Shown here: piece by piece, positions 1 through 7,154 of the stretch
How the letters are laid out: the number at the start of each line of letters is the position of its first letter
Numbering within the stretch: the first letter of the stretch is position 1
NCBI GenBank assembly: GCA_937902995.1
Contig: CALEKY010000089.1
Coordinates: 1-13,244 of the forward strand
Source of the DNA: an uncultured Sinobacteraceae bacterium
Lineage (GTDB): Bacteria > Pseudomonadota > Gammaproteobacteria > Steroidobacterales > Steroidobacteraceae
Length of the DNA: 13,244 nucleotides
Direction of reading: 5' to 3'
Position numbers and translations under genes: made by a program
Notes under the pieces: generated by a model
What the model saw: the letters and a program-made list of their open reading frames with translations, nothing else
Databases searched by the model: none
What the model was told of the DNA's origin: nothing

Positions 1-35
1 AGCGTGTCTCGGTCGCCGTCCGCATCGCGAGAGCC
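1..35. other. Window edge upstream of tssE
   Basis: These 35 bases are too short to assign. One frame (base 1, stop at 52-54) could be the tail of an upstream T6SS gene overlapping tssE, but nothing in it is recognisable. Confidence 0.2.
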
Positions 36-797
36 ATGGCCGAGCTCAGTCTGAAAGAACGACTACAGCCGGCGTTGCTCGATCGCCTGATCGACGACGA
101 GCGGCATGTCGTCATTTATCGCATCACTGTCAAGAAAGAGGATCTGCAGCGCCTGGGACTGCCTGCGGCCGATCTGCTCGCCATCTTTCGGGCGCAGGGC
201 TTGCGTCCGCAGGACAACGGGACCGAAACCGACGAGACGCACACCTGGCAGCTCATCGCGCTGAGCTCAGCGGCAGGGCCGGCGCAGCTCAGGTCCTTCG
301 TGATCAAGCCGCCCGGTGCACCCGCCGGCGTGACTTTGCAAAGCTTTTGTTCGATCGAATCGCGCACGACGCTCAACCCGAATCTCGAGCCCAGCGCCCG
401 GCAGATCATTTCGATGCGCAAGCTGCGCGAATGCGTCCAGCGCGATTTGGGCTGGCTGCTGAACACCTCCAATCTCGCCGTGACCCAGGATCTCAGCAGG
501 TATCCGCACGTGGAGCGATCCGTCGTGAATTACGGGATGCCTTCGTTGGCGGGCCGCATGGTGACTTCCGTCGATCCGAAGATCATTGCGCAGCGCATTC
601 GCGATGCGATCACGACGTTCGAACCGCGTCTGCAGCGCGTGCAGGTTTCTCCGGAGAAATTCGAACATCCCGATGAGATGACCTTGTCGTTCCGCATCGA
701 AGCCGAGCTTTGGGGTCAGCCCTTGCCGCAGCATCTCGTGCTGCGGACCAGCATCGACATCGATACCGGCGATGTAAAAGTCGCCGAGGCGAGCTGA
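36..797 (+). CDS. tssE: T6SS baseplate subunit TssE (gp25-like), long form with internal insertion
   Basis: TssE is the gp25/lysozyme-like wedge protein of the T6SS baseplate and the point from which sheath assembly starts. The 253-residue product opens with the family's N-terminal signature (ERLQPALLDRLIDDE, residues 8-22) and resumes the core at residue 126 (SMRKLRECVQRDLGWLLNT). It continues with the gp25 pattern VVNYGMPSLAGR (163-174), the conserved glutamate of TTFEPRL (193-199) and a C-terminal AELWGQPLPQHLVLRTSIDIDTGDV stretch in overview. Usual TssE proteins are about 140-180 residues. The excess is a block of about 100 residues (23-122) between the two conserved parts, of no fold I recognise. 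The ATG at 36 has GAGAG just upstream and gives the family N-terminus. The frame is also open back to base 3, so an upstream start outside the window cannot be excluded. tssF starts 3 nt after the stop, which indicates one operon. Identity is firm; the role of the insertion is unknown. Confidence 0.93.
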   Translation: MAELSLKERLQPALLDRLIDDERHVVIYRITVKKEDLQRLGLPAADLLAIFRAQGLRPQDNGTETDETHTWQLIALSSAAGPAQLRSFVIKPPGAPAGVTLQSFCSIESRTTLNPNLEPSARQIISMRKLRECVQRDLGWLLNTSNLAVTQDLSRYPHVERSVVNYGMPSLAGRMVTSVDPKIIAQRIRDAITTFEPRLQRVQVSPEKFEHPDEMTLSFRIEAELWGQPLPQHLVLRTSIDIDTGDVKVAEAS

Positions 798-800
798 TCC

Positions 801-2666
801 ATGGATCCACGGCTTCTCGATTACTACAACCGCGAGCTGCAATTCCTGCGCGAAATGGGCGCGGAGTTCGCCGCGCAGTTCCCGCGCATTGCCGCCCGGC
901 TCGGCATGGACGGCACCGAGTGCTCCGATCCCTACGTCGAGCGTCTGCTGGAGGGCATCGCCTTCCTCACGGCACGCGTGCAACTGAAGATCGATGCGCG
1001 GCATCCGCAGTTCACGCAACACCTGTTGGAAATGGTCTATCCGCACTTCCTCGCGCCGGCGCCGTCCTGCGCGGTCGCGGAGTTCGTCCCCGATCTCAAA
1101 GAGGACAGTCTGCAGTCCGGCGTCCGGATCCCGCGCGGCGCTTCGTTGAGCGCCATGCTGCAAAAGGGCGAACACACGGCGTGCGAGTTCCGCACGGCAC
1201 ATGACGTCGTGCTCTGGCCGCTGAGCGTAGCCGAGGTAGGCTACGTCTCCGGCACCGGCGCTTTATCCGCGCTCGGCATCGGATTGGATGCGCGCGCGCG
1301 TGCCGCCATTCGTTTGCGCCTGCAGTCGACCGGCGTCCCGATCGAGGCGCTCGCGCTCGACGAGCTGACGTTCTTCATCAAGGCCAGCGCCGACATCGCC
1401 CCGAAGATCTACGAGCAAGTGCTCGCCAACGGCATCGGCATCGCCGCGCGCAGCGTCGCCGACAATGCCCAGGTCTTCCATCGAGGTGCCGACGCGATCG
1501 CGGCGGTAGGCTTCGAGAACGACGAAAGCCTGTTGCCAGCCACGCCGCGCACCTTCGCGGGCTATCGGCTGCTGCAGGAATACTTCGTGTTCCCGGACCG
1601 TTTCCTGTTCTTCAAGATCAAAGGCCTCGGCGCCGCGGTACGCAGCTGTTCCGGCGAACAGATGGATGTCTACATCTTGCTGGATCGCGCTCAGCCGACG
1701 CTGGAAACCGTACTCGAGCCCGCGAACTTCCGGCTGTATTGCTCGCCCATCGTCAATTTGTTCCGCAAATCGCTCGACCGCATTCACATCGGCGATTACG
1801 AGACCGAGCATCACATCGTTCCCGACCGCAATCGGCCGATGGATTTCGAAATCTATTCCGTGGAGAACGTGGTCGGCATCGGCGAAGAAGACGCGCCCAA
1901 CACGCCCATTCTGCCGTTCTACTCGGCCACGCATCATCGCCGGGGCGGCGAGGAGAGCTGCTACTTCACCGTGCATCGCCAGCAACGGCTCTTCTCCTCT
2001 CGTCAGCGGCAAACGGGCGTGCGCACCCATTACATCGGTTCCGAGTGCTTCATCTCGATCGTCGATGGTCACCAACAAAGTGCCGCAGGCCGTTTCCGCC
2101 AGCTCGACGTCGAAGCGCTGTGTACGAATCGCGATCTGCCCATCTACATGACGCTGGGCAAAGGCCGCACCGACTTTCTGCTCGAAGGCTCGGCGCCTTT
2201 GCAATCGATACGCTGTATCTCGGGACCGACCGAGCCGAAGCCGTCGAACGCCTTCGGCGAGACGGCCTGGAAACTGGTCAGCCATCTTTCGCTCAATTAC
2301 CTGTCGCTGCGCGATACGCAAGCCGGCGCAGAGCTGCTGCGCGAGCTGCTCGGTCTCTATGCGGATCGAGACAATCCCGTGCACGCGCGGCAGATCGAAG
2401 GCGTGCGTAGCATCGACTTTGCACCCGTCGTCGAACGCATCAGCGGCTCGGGCCCGATCACGTACGGGCGAGGCCTGAAGATCTCGCTGACGTTGGACGA
2501 CGCTGCATTCGAAGGCACCGGCGTCCTCATCCTGGGCTCGGTGCTGGAGCGGTTCTTCGCCCGCTACGTTTCGCTCAATTCGTTCACGCGCACAGTGCTG
2601 CGCTCTCATTCCCGCGGCGAGATCAAGACATGGCCGGTTCGTCTGGGAACCCGACCGACGCTCTGA
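801..2666 (+). CDS. tssF: T6SS baseplate subunit TssF (VasA/ImpG family)
   Basis: TssF is a baseplate wedge component that forms a TssF2-TssG complex around the VgrG hub with TssE and TssK. The 621-residue length is normal for the family. The N-terminus is diagnostic: MDPRLLDYYNRELQFLREMG, followed by DPYVERLLEGIAFLTARV and a run ending in VYPHFLAP. The central EYFVFPDRFLFF segment (about 260-271) and the near C-terminal GVLILGSVLERFFARYVSLNSF are also hallmarks of the family. No signal peptide or membrane segment is seen, as expected for a cytoplasmic baseplate protein. The start at 801 lies 3 nt after the tssE stop and gives the canonical N-terminus. The 3' end overlaps the start of tssG by 37 nt, which suggests translational coupling. 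No damage is visible in the frame. Confidence 0.96.
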   Translation: MDPRLLDYYNRELQFLREMGAEFAAQFPRIAARLGMDGTECSDPYVERLLEGIAFLTARVQLKIDARHPQFTQHLLEMVYPHFLAPAPSCAVAEFVPDLKEDSLQSGVRIPRGASLSAMLQKGEHTACEFRTAHDVVLWPLSVAEVGYVSGTGALSALGIGLDARARAAIRLRLQSTGVPIEALALDELTFFIKASADIAPKIYEQVLANGIGIAARSVADNAQVFHRGADAIAAVGFENDESLLPATPRTFAGYRLLQEYFVFPDRFLFFKIKGLGAAVRSCSGEQMDVYILLDRAQPTLETVLEPANFRLYCSPIVNLFRKSLDRIHIGDYETEHHIVPDRNRPMDFEIYSVENVVGIGEEDAPNTPILPFYSATHHRRGGEESCYFTVHRQQRLFSSRQRQTGVRTHYIGSECFISIVDGHQQSAAGRFRQLDVEALCTNRDLPIYMTLGKGRTDFLLEGSAPLQSIRCISGPTEPKPSNAFGETAWKLVSHLSLNYLSLRDTQAGAELLRELLGLYADRDNPVHARQIEGVRSIDFAPVVERISGSGPITYGRGLKISLTLDDAAFEGTGVLILGSVLERFFARYVSLNSFTRTVLRSHSRGEIKTWPVRLGTRPTL

Positions 2667-3673
2667 GCAAGCTGCGCGACGAAGCGCACCGGTTCAGCCT
2701 GTTCGCCGCGTTGCGACTGATCGAACGCGCGTACCGCGATCGGCCGCGTCTCGGCGAAAGTCGACGTCCGGCCGAAGATCCGGTGCGCTTGAGCCAACCG
2801 CCGCACATGAATTTCGCGCCCTCGGAGCTTGCCGGCTTTTCGAGCCGCGCCGACGGTCTGCCCAAACTCGACGAATACGTCTTCGGACTCTCCGGACCGA
2901 ACGGTCCTTTGCCGCTGCATCTCACCGAGCTCGCCTACGAGCGTCAGCGCCAGATGGCGGATCCCTCGCTCAGCGAGTTCCTGAACATGCTGCAGCATCG
3001 GCTCATCGCGCTGTTCTATCGCGCGTGGGCGGAAACCGAACCGGCTGCACAGCACGATCGTCCGCAGGCAGACCGATTCCGGCTCTATCTCGGCGCGCTC
3101 ATGGGCATGGGATTTCAGGCGGCGTCCAAGCGGGATTCGGTGCTCGACTACGCGAAGCTGTACCGAACTGCACAGTTTGCACCTCAAACACGCTCGGCAG
3201 CGGGGCTCGAGGACATACTCGTCGATTACTTCGAGCTGCCCATCGAGGTCCGGCCGTTTGCACCGGGCTGGCTCGACATTCCGAGCGAGTCGTTCACGCG
3301 CCTGGGCGCGAGCAACGATTCGGCGCAGCTCGGCGTCGGCGCGACGTTGGGTGCAGCAACGTGGCAGAGCCAGCATCAGTTCGAGATCGCGATGGGCCCG
3401 CTCACGTTGGAAACGTTCAAACGCTTCCTGCCCGGCAGCCGCGGATTACGCGAGCTCTCGGCGCTGGTCCGTCTCTACACGAACGACGAGTGGAGCTGGC
3501 GCCTGCGGCTTCGTTTGGACGGACATGAGGTGCCGACGACGCAGCTCGGGGTCGGCACGAATCTGGGTTGGACATCCTGGCTGGGCAAGCGCAGCTCCAT
3601 CGCCGAGGACGTCGTCATCAGTTGCGAAGTGGCGGAGCGCGAGCATCCGTCGAGCAGTACATCTCCCAATTAG
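2630..3673 (+). CDS. tssG: T6SS baseplate subunit TssG (VasB/ImpH family)
   Basis: TssG is the partner of TssF in the T6SS baseplate wedge. The 347-residue protein has the usual length (about 330-360). Near the N-terminus it shows the family pattern RFSLFAALRLIERAY (about 22-36), then EDPVRLSQPP (about 49-58). These are followed by LFGLSGPNGPLPLHLTE-type residues, here FGLSGPNGPLPLHLTELAYE, and later YFELPIEVRPF and LGVGATLG. The ATG at 2630 lies inside the end of tssF (37-nt overlap in another frame) with a GGCGAG stretch a few bases upstream. Starting there keeps the conserved N-terminus complete. The gene ends 14 nt before the clpV start, so it sits inside the same transcription unit. The last residues (SSSTSPN) are low complexity and carry no known motif. 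Identity comes from motifs and from position directly after tssF. Confidence 0.95.
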   Translation: MAGSSGNPTDALSKLRDEAHRFSLFAALRLIERAYRDRPRLGESRRPAEDPVRLSQPPHMNFAPSELAGFSSRADGLPKLDEYVFGLSGPNGPLPLHLTELAYERQRQMADPSLSEFLNMLQHRLIALFYRAWAETEPAAQHDRPQADRFRLYLGALMGMGFQAASKRDSVLDYAKLYRTAQFAPQTRSAAGLEDILVDYFELPIEVRPFAPGWLDIPSESFTRLGASNDSAQLGVGATLGAATWQSQHQFEIAMGPLTLETFKRFLPGSRGLRELSALVRLYTNDEWSWRLRLRLDGHEVPTTQLGVGTNLGWTSWLGKRSSIAEDVVISCEVAEREHPSSSTSPN

Positions 3674-3676
3674 CAC

Positions 3677-3682
3677 AGGTGA
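3677..3682 (+). promoter_or_regulatory. Ribosome binding site of clpV
   Basis: AGGTGA lies 5 nt before the ATG at 3688. It supports this start over the in-frame upstream start at 3568, which would sit inside tssG and add 40 residues unlike any ClpV N-terminus. Confidence 0.6.
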
Positions 3683-3687
3683 TTCAT

Positions 3688-6396
3688 ATGGCGGATATCA
3701 GTCGCGTAGCGCTGTTCGGCAAACTCAATCCCCTGGCGTACAAAGCCATTGAAGGTGCCACGGTCTTCTGCAAACTGAGAGGCAACCCGTACGTCGAGGT
3801 TGCGCACTGGATTCATCAGATCCTGCAGCTGCAGAGCTCGGACATTCATCTGATCGTACGCGCCTTCTCGTTGGATCCGGCCAAGCTTGCGCGCGATCTC
3901 ACCGAAACGCTGGATCGCCTGCCGCGCGGCGCAACGTCCATCTCGGACCTGTCCGCGCACATCGAAGATCTCGTCGAGCGTGCCTGGATCTGGGCCACGC
4001 TCAAGTACGGCGACTCGCAAGTCCGCACCGGCTATCTAATCGTAGCTGCCGTGAAGACGCCGAGCCTGCGCAACATGCTGATCAACATCTCGCGCGAGTT
4101 CGAGAAGATCAAACCCGACCAGCTCGTCGACGATCTGCAGCAGATCATCGCGAGCTCGCCGGAAAGCGCGCTGAAGGCCTACGACGGCAGCGAGCTCGGG
4201 GGTCAGGTCGCACCTGGCGAAGCAAGCGGCGCGATGGCGCCTGCGCAGATGGGCAAACAAGAAGCGCTCAAGCGCTTCACCGTCGATCTCACCGAGCAGG
4301 CGCGTAACGGCAAGATCGATCCGGTCGTCGGCCGCGACGACGAGATCCGTCAGATCATCGACATTCTGATGCGCCGCCGTCAGAACAATCCCATCCTCAC
4401 CGGCGAAGCGGGCGTCGGTAAGACCGCGGTGGTCGAAGGCTTCGCGTGCCGCATCGCCAAGGGCGATGTGCCGCCGATGTTGAAAGACGTGTCCCTGCTC
4501 GCGCTCGACGTCGGCCTCCTGCAGGCAGGCGCGAGCATGAAGGGCGAATTCGAGCAGCGGCTGCGCCAAGTCATCGACGAAGTGCAAGCCTCGCCCAAAC
4601 CGATCGTGCTGTTCATCGACGAAGTGCACACGCTCGTGGGCGCAGGCGGTGCGGCAGGTACGGGCGATGCGGCGAATCTCCTGAAGCCGGCGCTCGCACG
4701 CGGCACACTGCGCACGATCGGCGCGACGACCTGGGCCGAGTACAAGAAATACATCGAAAAAGATCCCGCACTGACTCGCCGTTTCCAGACGGTGAAGGTC
4801 GACGAGCCGACCGAAGAGAAGGCCATCCTGATGATGCGTGGCATCGTCTCGACGATGGAGAAGCACCACCGCGTGCAGATCCTCGACGAAGCGCTCGAAG
4901 CCGCGGTCAAGCTGGCGCATCGCTACATTCCGGATCGCCAGTTGCCCGACAAGTCGGTCTCGCTGCTCGACACGGCCTGCGCGCGCGTCGCAGTCAGCCA
5001 TCACGCAACACCGGCCGCCGTCGAGGATTGTCAGCGCCGCATCGAAGCGCTGAAGACCGAGCTCGAAATCATCGAGCGCGAGAAAGCGATCGGCATCGAC
5101 ATCGGCACGCGCGAAACGAGCGTGAAGCAGTCGTTGGAGCAGGAGCAACAGCGGCTCGAGAAACTCACGAACGAATGGGCCAACGAAAAGAAGCTGGTCG
5201 ACGAAATTCTCGAGCTGCGCGGCAAGCTGCGAGCGGCGACCGGTAAAGCCGACAGCGCCAATGGCAGCGCTGCCGAGGAGAATGCCACGTCGACCGAACC
5301 GTTCGATAGCGCTGCGGCGCTCGCCCGGTTGAAAGAGCTGCAAGACGAGCTCGCCAAGATTCAAGGCGACCGGCCGCTCGTGCTGCCGAGCGTGGATGCG
5401 CTCGCCGTCGGTTCGGTCGTCGCCGATTGGACCGGCATTCCGGTCGGCCGCATGGTGAAGGACGAAATCGCCACCGTGTTGAACCTGGCGAAGACGCTGT
5501 CGCAGCGAGTCATCGGCCAGGATCACGCGCTCGAAATGATCGCCAAGCGCGTGCAGACTGCACGTGCGGGGCTCGAGAATCCGAACAAGCCGATCGGCGT
5601 GTTCATGCTCGCCGGACCGTCAGGCGTCGGCAAGACCGAAACTGCGCTCACGCTCGCCGAAACCTTGTACGGCGGCGAGCACAATCTGATCACCATCAAC
5701 ATGAGCGAGTTCCAGGAGGCGCACACGGTCTCGACGCTCAAAGGCGCGCCTCCGGGCTACGTCGGTTACGGGGAAGGCGGTGTCTTGACCGAAGCCGTGC
5801 GCCGCAAGCCGTACAGCGTCGTGTTGCTGGACGAAGTCGAGAAGGCGCATCCCGACGTGCACGAAATCTTCTTCCAGGTGTTCGACAAGGGCATCATGGA
5901 AGACGGCGAAGGCCGCCTGATCGACTTCAAGAACACGCTGATCATCCTGACCACCAACGTGGGCACGGATTTGATCATGAACATGTGCAAAGATCCGGAG
6001 TTGCTGCCGGAGCCGGAAGGCATTGCGAAGGCGCTGCGCGAGCCGCTGCTCAAGACCTTCCCGGCCGCCCTGCTCGGCCGCATCGTCGTCATCCCCTACT
6101 ACCCGCTCTCCGACGACATGCTCGGACGCATCATCCGTCTGCAGCTCGGCCGCATCGTCAAGCGCGTCAAGGAGAATCACGACATCGATCTCACGTACAC
6201 CGACGATGTCGTGAATCTCATCGCCTCGCGCTGCACGGAGCCCGAGAGCGGCGGCCGCATGATCGATGCGATTCTCACGAACACGCTGTTGCCGCAGATC
6301 AGCCAAGGCGTGCTCAAGGGCATGGTGGAAGGCAAACCTGTATCGAAAGTCGGCGTCGCCGTGCAGGACAACGATTTTGCGTACGAGTTTGCGTAA
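3688..6396 (+). CDS. clpV: T6SS sheath-disassembly AAA+ ATPase TssH/ClpV
   Basis: ClpV is a hexameric cytoplasmic Clp/HSP100 ATPase that extracts TssC and recycles the contracted T6SS sheath. The 902-residue protein begins with the ClpV-specific N-domain (ALFGKLNPLAYKAIEGATVF, then CKLRGNPYVEVAHWIHQIL), which separates it from housekeeping ClpB. The first ATPase domain has Walker A GEAGVGKT (239-246) and Walker B VLFIDEVH (about 307-314). A middle coiled-coil region (about 445-570) follows, rich in Glu, Lys and Leu, with a Ser/Asn/Ala-rich interruption. The second ATPase domain has Walker A GPSGVGKT (643-650) and Walker B VLLDEVEKAH (from 712). Both ATP sites look intact. The start at 3688 is set by a Shine-Dalgarno sequence and the family N-terminus. 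The gene is the last of the tssEFGH run; a hairpin follows 24 nt after its stop and the next gene is convergent. Confidence 0.97.
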   Translation: MADISRVALFGKLNPLAYKAIEGATVFCKLRGNPYVEVAHWIHQILQLQSSDIHLIVRAFSLDPAKLARDLTETLDRLPRGATSISDLSAHIEDLVERAWIWATLKYGDSQVRTGYLIVAAVKTPSLRNMLINISREFEKIKPDQLVDDLQQIIASSPESALKAYDGSELGGQVAPGEASGAMAPAQMGKQEALKRFTVDLTEQARNGKIDPVVGRDDEIRQIIDILMRRRQNNPILTGEAGVGKTAVVEGFACRIAKGDVPPMLKDVSLLALDVGLLQAGASMKGEFEQRLRQVIDEVQASPKPIVLFIDEVHTLVGAGGAAGTGDAANLLKPALARGTLRTIGATTWAEYKKYIEKDPALTRRFQTVKVDEPTEEKAILMMRGIVSTMEKHHRVQILDEALEAAVKLAHRYIPDRQLPDKSVSLLDTACARVAVSHHATPAAVEDCQRRIEALKTELEIIEREKAIGIDIGTRETSVKQSLEQEQQRLEKLTNEWANEKKLVDEILELRGKLRAATGKADSANGSAAEENATSTEPFDSAAALARLKELQDELAKIQGDRPLVLPSVDALAVGSVVADWTGIPVGRMVKDEIATVLNLAKTLSQRVIGQDHALEMIAKRVQTARAGLENPNKPIGVFMLAGPSGVGKTETALTLAETLYGGEHNLITINMSEFQEAHTVSTLKGAPPGYVGYGEGGVLTEAVRRKPYSVVLLDEVEKAHPDVHEIFFQVFDKGIMEDGEGRLIDFKNTLIILTTNVGTDLIMNMCKDPELLPEPEGIAKALREPLLKTFPAALLGRIVVIPYYPLSDDMLGRIIRLQLGRIVKRVKENHDIDLTYTDDVVNLIASRCTEPESGGRMIDAILTNTLLPQISQGVLKGMVEGKPVSKVGVAVQDNDFAYEFA

Positions 6397-6419
6397 ACGC
6401 TCACGGAAGCGGAAGAAGC

Positions 6420-6446
6420 CGCATCCGCTCGATCCGAGCGGATGCG
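6420..6446. terminator. Hairpin between convergent genes, possible bidirectional terminator
   Basis: CGCATCCGCTC (6420-6430) and GAGCGGATGCG (6436-6446) form a perfect 11-bp stem around the 5-nt loop GATCC. It lies 24 nt after the clpV stop and 11 nt beyond the stop of the minus-strand gene ending at 6457, which is the normal place for a shared terminator. There is no clear T-tract on either side, so it may instead stabilise 3' ends or need Rho. The hairpin is seen directly; the terminator role is inferred. Confidence 0.55.
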
Positions 6447-6456
6447 CTGTCCGCAA

Positions 6457-7092
6457 CTAAGCCTCGAATGCGAGCGGCGAGCGGTAGAAGCGTTTCAAGC
6501 CGCTCGTCAGTCCGCGATCGGTCAGCCCTCCCTGTACGAGCACGTCCACGTTGTCGGTAAACTCGCCGAAACCCGGTAGGAAGAGCTGCCGGGCAGCGCG
6601 CTGCGCACCGGTGCGCGGATCGCGAATGAGCGCGGCTTTGAATCCACCGCGCGATCCGATGAGCGCGTGATCGCCTTCGCCGTAGAAAGCCTTGAAAGGG
6701 CTGCGTAGCTTGACGACGCAGTAGTGCCGCATCGAATTGCGCCACTCGCGGGCCAACACGGCAAGCGAACCATGCAGCATGCCCCGCCCGTGCGCACGAC
6801 CGACATTGAAGTCATAGTGTCCGAAGTAATCGACGATCCCCGCCAATTCGAAGGGCGTAATCCACCACCGCCCGCTCCAGCTTTGCGAGCCGCCATAGAA
6901 ACGAAACAGAATCGTGTCCTTGGGAAGATCGACTTCGGCCGGTTCCAGAATCCCACCCGTTCGATAGCCTCGGGCGTCGAATCCCCGAGCTTCGAGATAG
7001 CTTTGTTGCCAAAGAGAGCCCGCTTGGTTCGGTGCCTTCTTGCCGATCGGCGTCCGATCGAAGTACTTCGAATTGACGAATCCCCCAGCCAT
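6457..7092 (-). CDS. Unknown 211-residue protein, possible ART-fold toxin/effector
   Basis: I do not recognise a named family. The protein is 211 residues and soluble, without a signal peptide or membrane segment. Its central part reads LFRFYGG (62-68), then GRWWITP (74-80), a strand-like HYCVVKL (123-129) and a late RQLFLPGFGEF segment (168-178). A strand with an arginine, an aromatic-Thr strand and a late Glu/Gln resemble the R / (S,T) / (E,Q) layout of ADP-ribosyltransferase-like and related NAD-consuming toxins, with R64, T79 and Q169 or E177 as candidate residues. This is pattern resemblance only. The ATG has GAGAG about 5 nt upstream. The gene starts 62 nt after the autotransporter gene on the same strand, so the two are probably cotranscribed. 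It faces clpV. No small immunity-type gene adjoins it. A T6SS effector role is a hypothesis. That it is a real gene is fairly likely, from its start signal, compact fit between neighbours and protein-like composition. Confidence 0.72.
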   Translation of the reverse strand: MAGGFVNSKYFDRTPIGKKAPNQAGSLWQQSYLEARGFDARGYRTGGILEPAEVDLPKDTILFRFYGGSQSWSGRWWITPFELAGIVDYFGHYDFNVGRAHGRGMLHGSLAVLAREWRNSMRHYCVVKLRSPFKAFYGEGDHALIGSRGGFKAALIRDPRTGAQRAARQLFLPGFGEFTDNVDVLVQGGLTDRGLTSGLKRFYRSPLAFEA

Positions 7093-7154
7093 GGTCTCTC
7101 GCGTTCAGTCGCCGGTCGGTGATCTCGCCGTCGGCGCAGCGCTATTGAGCTACG

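Noticed and set aside
1263..2609. Long open frame on the minus strand opposite tssF
   Set aside because: It lies wholly within tssF, has low-complexity Arg/Glu/Gln composition and no recognisable domain.
3568..3687. Upstream extension of clpV to an earlier ATG
   Set aside because: The extra 40 residues overlap tssG and do not match ClpV N-termini; AGGTGA precedes the ATG at 3688.
4036..5526. Long open frame on the minus strand opposite clpV
   Set aside because: It mirrors the codon structure of clpV in GC-rich DNA; the translation is Arg/Leu/His-rich with no family motif, while the plus strand encodes an intact ClpV.
6397..7154. Immunity gene for the possible toxin
   Set aside because: No additional frame with a start signal and protein-like composition fits in the flanks; the overlapping frames are shadows.
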